This document shows, piece by piece, positions 56,968 through 64,000 of a stretch of 64,000 nt of DNA (its first letter is position 1; every line of letters begins with the position of its first letter). The notes beneath the pieces were generated by a model, which saw only the letters and a list, made by a program, of their open reading frames with translations, had not been told where the DNA came from and searched no databases. The DNA comes from Ostrinia nubilalis (Eukaryota; Arthropoda; Insecta; Lepidoptera; Crambidae). Position numbers and translations under genes: made by a program. Where the stretch lies: positions 3,058,001-3,122,000 of the forward strand of contig NC_087109.1 of the NCBI RefSeq assembly GCF_963855985.1, given 5' to 3'.

Positions 56968-59900
56968 ATGATCTCACCGAAAGTGTTATTTCAAAACTTT
57001 CCACGCCCAAAATACTCCAGTAACTACCTGGACAAAGATGTCCAAGCGTTTCTACTGCCCTTTCGCATCCCTTTCATCTTCACTTTCCAATCTAAGTATT
57101 GGATCAGTAACAACTTCATCAATCCCCACAGGATCTTCTACAAATTCACCTCTCTTTCGTACTGTTTACTTATCTTTATTAGCAAATTTTTCTATCAATA
57201 TGATTATGAACACCATTTCTCGATTACCTTCAATTATTTGGATACCCTATTATTGGCATCAAGTCTGATTTTCTTATTTATTGGTAACGTCTTACACTCT
57301 AGATTAGAAATTAAATATATTACCAACATCCAAGCTGTACGGCGTTATTTGTACTGCAAAAGAAAATTGACTTATTTTGTGTTTATCAATTGGATTTATT
57401 TGCTAGCTGAGTTAATTTATATCTTCTATCTTGAGTATTCTTTATTGCCCAGTGACTTCGAATACATCACGTTAATATACGACGTCATATCGATATATTT
57501 CGATATTGCAATCGTGTATGAGTTTAGAAAAATTACGTTATTACGCGAGCATCTTAATTTATGGGTGGAAGAGTCGAAATTGTACAAGCTGCTGGAAAAA
57601 GTTGAATTGGAAGATGTGAATGCAGTGTCAGCTGATTGGGAGGAAATGTACAAAGCATACTGTTTGTTGGCCGAAGCAGTGTGTGCTTACAAAAAAGTGT
57701 TGCCTATTCCCGTAAGTTTCAATTTCTATTTGTATTGCTCTATCTATTTCTAGGTTCCTTATTATTCTGGATTATGATCATCTAATCAATAACCTTCTGC
57801 CAAGCCCTTTTAAAGCAATCTATACACCAAACCCGTCGACTTGTCGACATGAATCATGGTGATAGTCATGTTGTCAAAGTCCTAGAAAGTACAAGTCGAT
57901 GACATGATTATAAAATAATATGTAGATCTTGTCATCCACGAAGACGCGCCCCACCAATTTTTGGACCCGAGCAATCCGAGCGTCATTATTGTACTCATGG
58001 ATTAGCGGATTCAAACATTAGCGGAAGAATAGTGGAGCGCGTCTTCGTGGATAAAACGATCTTATATCTATAGTATAGTCGCTAGGGGTCATTGGACAAA
58101 ATTCTACGTGCTCATCGACCAGACTTTACACAAATATTATAAAGAGGAAATATTTGATTGATTGTTTCTATTCTCTCAGGCTCCAAAAGAACTGGACTGA
58201 TTTGAAAAAAATCGACATTATTTCTGTCTGATGAACATAGGAGTACAAAGTTTTCCGGAACAGCTAGTTTTGAAATAAAGCCGCCGACACCAAGACGCCG
58301 GGCTGTCGAATGTGTACTTCAAAAGGATAACTTTGTTGTCTGTCTGTCAAGTTCTGATGAAGGAATAAAGTTGTTATGATTTTTAACTACTTGAAGTAAC
58401 TAGTAATCTCTTAAGGCTATTGGGTCGAAGTTAATCGAATATTAAGTACCTAGTAACAATTTATCTAAAAAAATATTATTGAAGATTTTAAACAAGTCAG
58501 TCAATTCCATTTCAGATTTTGGTGTACTCAGTTTTCGGTTTCTTCGACATATTATTGCAGTTCAAGACTGCCATTTTGCTTGCAGAAAATAATTTGTCTT
58601 CACACTACGTAAGTATCAAATTATTACACCACTATTAATAATTGCCAAATAATTCTCTGAAAGTGTGAGTACATCAATAACGTCGTCACTAGCGAGTGCG
58701 TTATAAAAATATAATGAACATTTTAATTCTTGAAAGTTTCCGCTAGGGGCTGTAGTGTACAATCAGCTGAGAAGTGCCCAAATACCTATATCTTGCTCTA
58801 CCATCACTTCGGAACAACATATGAAAGAAAGAAAGAAAGAAAGAAATAAATATTCATTACAATGTAAGTGATGTTACTTAGATAACAAAGAAAGTATACG
58901 GAAAAAAGACGGAAATAGCACATAAATATTACAAGGAAATAAAAAGTGAACTGAGCAGTGCCACCATGTTGCAACAGCGATGCCCATCGCAATGGGACTC
59001 CATTCAGCATATGCCGTGACCCACGGTGGGGAAGGCCACGACGCTGGTTTTCAGTCGGCCCCATGCCATGACATATCGACTGGAGCTGAGAAGAAGTGCT
59101 GGAAGAGAAGAAACTCAGTCAGATTTTAGTCATTAAATCGTCAATTGACTGAAAATAGGCCTCCCCAATGATTTCCAGCTGCTTCCTACAACCTTCATAG
59201 GACAAAAATCATCATCATCATCACTTCAGCCACAGGACGTCCACTGCTGAACATAGACCTCCCCCAATAATTCCACGTCACCCGGTTGGTAACTGCCTGC
59301 ATCCAGCGCCTTCCTGCTACCTTTATGAGGTCGTCGGGCTACCTTTTGGGTGAACGTTTCAGTCCCGTAATTCACACATATGAAGCTCTCTTTTATTTCC
59401 TGCTACTGTACCTAGCTCGCACTTATTACGTGAAATGTAAGTTATAAATTACTGTAATGGAGAGAAATATTATTGTCTTGTAACTATCTGTTCATATAAT
59501 TGTTACTTTTGGGCACTCGTTGTCTTTTTTCTTAGTTACTATTTTTGTTTAGAAGTGAATTTGTAATGACTGTTTTTGTGCCAATTATATAGAAAAAAAA
59601 AGAGGCTGACAAAGGTGACTGGGTTTCTTCCGCCACTTCTTGTCAGCACCAGCCCACATGTTGTCCCGAAGTGGTGGTAGGGTCAGCTATATTTGGGACG
59701 TGTATAAGAGTCCTGGAAAGGGGCTATGTACAGAATAAACTATGTCTATTTCATATATTTCAGCCGGACGTTTGTTTTATCGTCACATGGATAGCAAAGT
59801 ATGTGATGCTAATTTCTATATTGGGACTAGAATGTGAAAGATTTAATATTGCAATCAGTGAAGTCAATGATGAATGCCTGATGGTGCTAAAAAGACCACT

Positions 59901-61279
59901 TGCAGGTTTGTTTTTATGTTATAAAAGATAATTCTAAAATGCACGGGCATCTATCATTTTGCTTTTCTTCTTTTACCATGTTAATTTCACATTTAATTTT
60001 GATACATTTGTGTATCTATTTGTTGTATCATGCCGTAGTAATGTTACATCAAAATCCTACCTAATGTTAGCTGTTTCATCCGTAATTTTCTCGTAATTCA
60101 TCAAAAACAACACTGTCTTTTTTATTATTCAGTACTTTTATATTTCAAAGTGCTATTTTCTTTCTGATTTTTTTATTATTCAGTAGGTACTCTATTATAC
60201 GAGATCAAATTACTTTACTTTTTGAAGATGAGTTATTTTTCAAATTAAGCGATTCAAAATCATTTAATATTCCAAATGTGCACTCTTTGGTTCTCAAATA
60301 AAAAGTTCAGTAATTGAATAAAGTGACGAATTCGTTATAACTATTTTCGGTCATAAAAATGTTGAACGGTTTGTTATTTCCAAAATTTTGCTTGAATCAA
60401 GAAGTAAGTAAACTCAAGACGTTATAAGACTGAATAACAAATGAGAAAATTTCACATTTTGTGCCACATCAAACTAAGCACTATAGCAGTTATAATAAGT
60501 GCTATATTGCCACAAAAAACGCGTAGTCTGTTGGACATACGAGTAATAGGATTTTTTTTTCTTTTCAATTAATTTACGAACAAAGGGACTTTTAGTGTCA
60601 GCTCGTCCTTCATATTGAAGGAAATCCATTATTTTAATGTTTTATTTAATGTGGCATTTAAGTAATTCAGTTCCAATGATCATCATTATCATTATCATCA
60701 TTATCATTATCATCATTATCATCATTATCATTATCATCATTATCATTATCATCATTATCATTATCAAGTCACACAGCTCGACCCTCTCTAATTTGCCAGA
60801 GGTAAAAGGGATTTGGTCTTCATTCCACACGCTGGCCAGATGGGTTGGGGAGGCCTGATGTTTGCATAATATACCTGATATTTGCACCTTTTACTACATC
60901 CATCCAACAGTGGGCTGTTTAACTTTCCCCGGGACAAACTTGGCCTTCACTGGTTGGGTTTTATTGGCGGTCAAGCTGTAGATCCTACACAGGAGTTGCA
61001 GCGGTGGGAACTAGAGGTGGGAATAATCCCGTACTAAATCCACTGCAATAATAGCTACAAATATTGAATAGTCTAGTAGGTTGAAGATTTTAAATGGACT
61101 TTTTTCTTTCAGAGCGACAAAAGCAACTATGCACGAACATCTTAAGGACAAACCACACCCTGCTCACAGGATTCTCAGCATATTCTATGTTCAACATCGA
61201 CGCTACCTTTATTCTGGCGTACGGGAATCTCCTCGCTACATACTTGATCATTATATTGCAATTTCATTTCATAAGCTAG
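56968..61279 (+). CDS. Gustatory receptor G (7tm_7 family), intact, 4 exons
   Basis: Diverged relative of E and F and the only intact plus-strand receptor in the window. Exons are 56968-57711, 58516-58608, 59764-59905 and 61113-61279 (744, 93, 142 and 167 nt, phases 0-0-1), giving 381 residues. I chose ATG 56968 (MISPKVLF) because it aligns with the E start. An in-frame ATG at 56860 would add 36 residues with no counterpart. Landmarks are SSNYLDKDVQAFLLPFRIPF, SKYWISNNFI, NLWVEESK and WEEMYKAYCLLAEA. The last exon is T-Y-L-I-I-I-L-Q-F-H-F-I-S. Splice sites are canonical (CCC/GTAAGT, TTTCAG/ATT, TAC/GTAAGT, GCAG/GTTTG, TTTCAG/AGC). Introns 2 and 3 hold RTE, MITE and microsatellite sequence. 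Confidence 0.9.
57939..58058. mobile_element. Small MITE in intron 1 of receptor G
   Basis: TCATCCACGAAGACGCGC and its near-complement GCGCGTCTTCGTGGAT enclose about 80 bp. A fragment of MITE family P (58085-58133) follows almost at once. Confidence 0.55.
59214..59365 (-). mobile_element. RTE-type LINE 3' fragment in intron 2 of receptor G
   Basis: Plus-strand TTCAGCCACAGGACGTCCAC, TGCTGAACATAGACCTCCCC and CCAGCGCCTTCCTGCTACC are the complement of the usual RTE C-terminal and 3' end. A short ATC repeat marks its tail. A GAAA microsatellite is at 58822-58848. Confidence 0.65.
60676..60766. repeat. 15-bp-period microsatellite (ATCATTATCATCATT)n
   Basis: Six or so units of a 15-bp composite of ATCATT and ATC in intron 3 of receptor G. 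It opens long isoleucine or methionine runs in translation, which are not genes. Confidence 0.9.
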
Positions 61280-61301
61280 GCCCAATAAAGTTTGGTTAAA
61301 T

Positions 61302-61371
61302 CCGGTCGCCGAGCAGATAAGGATGAGTAGCTTGGGGTCATTGGACGAAATTCTATCTGCTCGGTGACCGG
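61302..61371. mobile_element. Minimal family-P palindromic element
   Basis: A 70-bp foldback (CCGGTCGCCGAGCAGATA / TATCTGCTCGGTGACCGG stem) enclosing AGCTTGGGGTCATTGGAC. It starts 22 bp after the stop codon of receptor G, so it probably lies in its 3' UTR. Confidence 0.7.
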
Positions 61372-61379
61372 AATTTATT

Positions 61380-62465
61380 ACATTTTATATAGGTATAGAC
61401 AGCGTCAAATAGTTCATGATACCCAAAGTGGCCAAAGATTTGACAACACAACCTTATTCCAGGTGCTTTGGGTGTCACAAACTATTTAACGCTGTACTTG
61501 CATAATAAATCTGATGCACCCCGTTCTGTTGCCTCAATTTCTCTATTCAATAATTATTATTTTGAGAAGAGTTTGGTCATATCTAAATATTATTGGGAAA
61601 TGTAATGAAAAGCGATTTGTTTATTACTGAATGTTCCGCTTATAATATTTTTTGAATAAATTACTTTTTATTTCCACCATATTCTATTTCTTAGAAAAGA
61701 CTGGTAAAAATAAAAATTAACCACCCAATTTTTCTAAGAATTCATCTTCTCTGGAAGATTTTCTATTTATCTTTCTGATTGTTATCAGAAACAATTTGCT
61801 ATGTTGAAATTGTCAGTGACATTTGACATTTCCCTTATAATTTTCAATCCATGAAACAAACTCATTAATATTATGGAGCACTTAGCAGCCAAGTTTGTGG
61901 AATTCCACTGTAATCTTCACGAAAGTATTTTTTATTATAATTCTGTATCGAGCCACAGTCAAAAAAAGTAGTAAAACATCTTTATTGACTTACGCCCGTT
62001 TCCTTTGTTAAATCCTTATAGAAATCCGTCCGTCAACTATCAATTTCGTCAAGCTGTCAATTTAAACATTTAGAAAGTGTCAAAGTATTGAAAATTGTGG
62101 ATATTTAATCGAAAACAGAAATTTGACAGTTAAAAGACAGATATGGATTAGGCTTGATTATAGGGAACCGGCATTCGTAGAATTGAGAATGTTACTAGGT
62201 ATGCAAAATCACTTGAAACCTAATATGTTACAGTTAAGCTTTTACATTTACAAATACATTTGTTTTTATTTCATTCAAAAATACCCAGTAGTTATGATTT
62301 TATAGGCATTCAAAGTTCGCTTAAATATTGAGTCCCGCCGACGGTCACGTGACCCCGCGTGACGTACATTCACAGCGTCCGCTCACTAGAAAACGGATAT
62401 AAACATACTTAAATATATTTTTTTTTGTAAATACAAACTTATTAGGTATACATATTAACATCCAG
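61380..62465. other. Intergenic, downstream of receptor G
   Basis: AT-rich sequence with no supported gene. An inverted repeat of about 25 bp with imperfect arms (AGCGTCAAATAGTTCATGA / CACAAACTATTTAACGCTG) lies at 61400-61495, probably another small foldback element. Confidence 0.4.
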
Positions 62466-62735
62466 ACCCATCACAGAAATTAAAATTGAACCAAACCCAA
62501 ACTTGATGCGATTGTGTCGTTTTATTGCGAATTACCTTCCAGCTCCATCATTAGACCCCGATTACTGTATAGAATTAAAATACTCATCAATACAAAACGA
62601 ACGAGCCCAAACTCGATGCATTTAAGTCGTTTTATTATAGAGTTCCTATGGTCACCTTCCAGCTCCATCATCAGATCAGCTCCATGTCATCATAATATTG
62701 AATGGTCATCCAAATCACATGTAAACACACGAAAT
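62466..62735. repeat. Dispersed repeat, two tandem units of about 110 bp
   Basis: Two diverged copies of a unit running from CCCAAACTTGATGC, through GTCGTTTTATT and CCTTCCAGCTCCATCAT, are seen at 62495-62590 and 62607-62700. I recall this as an abundant lepidopteran repeat. Its class is not settled. Confidence 0.5.
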
Positions 62736-62754
62736 TTCCGATCTATCTCATAAG

Positions 62755-62945
62755 ATCCATTCACTAGATCCATTATGGATCTACTGAGATTTTATTTTCC
62801 AACTAGATCCACCGTGGATCTAATGTGAAGTTATTTATCATTTGATACACCATTACTCCTAGTCGCTACAAATGGATCTGATGAGAATATTTTTCTCATT
62901 AGATACAACTTTATGTAATGGATCTAGTGAGAAGAAATTTAAACT
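62755..62945. repeat. Cluster of TAGATCCA / TGGATCTA motifs
   Basis: At least eight copies of GGATCTA(A/C/G)TGAGA-like motif or its complement occur in about 190 bp. Two are head-to-head palindromes (TAGATCCATTATGGATCTA, TAGATCCACCGTGGATCTA). Confidence 0.55.
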
Positions 62946-62959
62946 ACATAAAAAATAGT

Positions 62960-63845
62960 TGCTCAACTTCATACGAATATTTGTAAAAAAAAATGTTATC
63001 TAACTTTTTCAATAACGTCACTCATTGAGGGTTCGGGGTTTAAATGTTATAATTATTATTCAAAAGATAGCATGATTTTAATTATATTTATTGCAATTCA
63101 TATAAAAACAAAACAAAAAATACAGGCTAACCAACGACTTTTTCTTTTTCAAGGCAGTTCTAAAAACAATGGATATTTTTGTAATTTATTATCGATAGGA
63201 TTCATTATGGCTGTGATTTCGATGTGAGAAAACGGAATTATTTTTTCTTTTTTTCTTCCCGAAAATTAAGGATGTATGGATAATTTTTGTATTATTATTT
63301 CCATAAACTTTGATTTTTTTCTAATTACTACATGTGATATATCATTGGAAAGAAGAGAAGCTAGAGATGTTTTTAAGAACATTGGCTATTCATTATTATA
63401 ACCATTTTTTTTTTAAATCGAATTCTAAGTTGATTTTTTTATCGTTGTTTTTATTTTTGTTTAACTTTGGCGGCTCGTAACTAGGTATCGAATCATTATC
63501 TGGATCTGATATTAATTTTATTTTACCAAAAATATATTCGATATCAATTCCAAATAAAAAAAAATTGGTTGAAAATACGCGAGAAAAAAAAATTAAGCAG
63601 TTTTTAGATCAAATTTCGGAAAAAAATAGTACAAGAACACCAATTAAAAAAAAGCTCACTTAGCTTAGGGTCAAATGGGCGAACTTGTATTCTAAAAATG
63701 TTACCTATACAACACTCACCTTCCACCAAACACCCTGTAATGCCCTGTATACACATACACTCGAAAAACATAACCCTCCTTTTGGCGCAGTCGGGTAAAA
63801 AGTACCGAATGACGGACATTTAATTACTACTTATCCTACTAATAC
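62960..63845. other. AT-rich, no gene or element recognised
   Basis: Long runs of A and T, with short ORFs only. Nothing supported. Confidence 0.4.
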
Positions 63846-63848
63846 TAT

Positions 63849-64000
63849 AAGAGTAGGCGCACACCGTTGATTTTTCGTCGGCCGATAGTTTAGTCGGGCT
63901 GTTGATCAGTTTGGGCATGTATGGGAGTGCGCACACTACGCCGATTCGATTTGGCCGATTCTTCATACAATTTGAAATCGGGCAACTATCGGCCAACTAA
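63849..64000. mobile_element. MITE-like end cut by the window edge
   Basis: GAGTAGGCGCACACCGTTGA with repeated short motifs (GGCCGATAG, CGGCCAACTA, GCGCACAC) resembles the end of a terminal-inverted-repeat element. The other end lies outside the window. Confidence 0.45.

Noticed and set aside
60680..60765. Possible CRISPR-like regular repeats
   Set aside because: Simple 15-bp microsatellite without unique spacers, in a eukaryotic genome.
60637..60887. Poly-isoleucine / poly-methionine ORFs
   Set aside because: Produced by the 15-bp microsatellite in intron 3 of receptor G.

Overview
The window is nuclear DNA of an insect, almost certainly a moth or butterfly. It is AT-rich and crowded with transposons: Lep1-type Helitrons ending in CTAG, RTE-type LINE tails, tRNA-headed SINEs and palindromic MITEs. 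Its only cellular protein-coding genes that I can support are a cluster of insect gustatory-receptor (GR, 7tm_7 family) genes. None could be assigned a gene symbol. All exon limits were read by hand from GT/AG sites, conserved intron phases and comparison between paralogues.

The GR cluster (7.8-61.3 kb) has eight loci, all with four coding exons and intron phases 0-0-1, and all ending in the family signature T-Y-x5-Q-F. There are two subfamilies. The minus-strand subfamily (protein start M-S-R-K/R-L/I-D-I-G) has A (7773-9680), B (15682-17516), C (18257-23598), D (26837-29154) and D' (43507-45738). The plus-strand subfamily (N-terminal N-Y-L-D-K-D-V-Q) has E (30128-41935), F (46719-48897) and G (56968-61279). 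A, B, D, D' and G read as complete 379-383 residue receptors. C is broken by a 417-bp MITE in exon 2. E is broken by a 2.4-kb Helitron in exon 1. F carries a 4-bp frameshift and a separate nonsense codon.

D/E and D'/F are two head-to-head pairs made by a tandem duplication of about 6.2 kb (26262-42152 and 42911-49135). Both ends of the duplication lie in or beside Helitron sequence. After duplication, unit 1 took in the exon-1 Helitron and a Ty3/gypsy LTR retrotransposon (about 33642-40783). The two LTRs of that retrotransposon differ at one position in about 590 bp. Unit 2 keeps the empty site for both insertions, so junctions and order of events can be read directly.

Layout: 0-7.4 kb is repeats (minisatellite, broken LINE, palindromes, a foldback element, a Helitron). 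7.7-23.6 kb is GR A, B and C with LINE, SINE and MITE insertions between and inside them. 24.2-25.7 kb is a 1-kb foldback element followed by a Helitron. 26.3-42.2 kb is duplication unit 1, and 42.9-49.1 kb is unit 2. 49.9-52.7 kb is a 2.8-kb hAT-like element carrying LINE debris. 52.8-56.6 kb is MITEs, a Helitron and other repeats. 56.9-61.3 kb is GR G. The rest, to 64 kb, is repeats.
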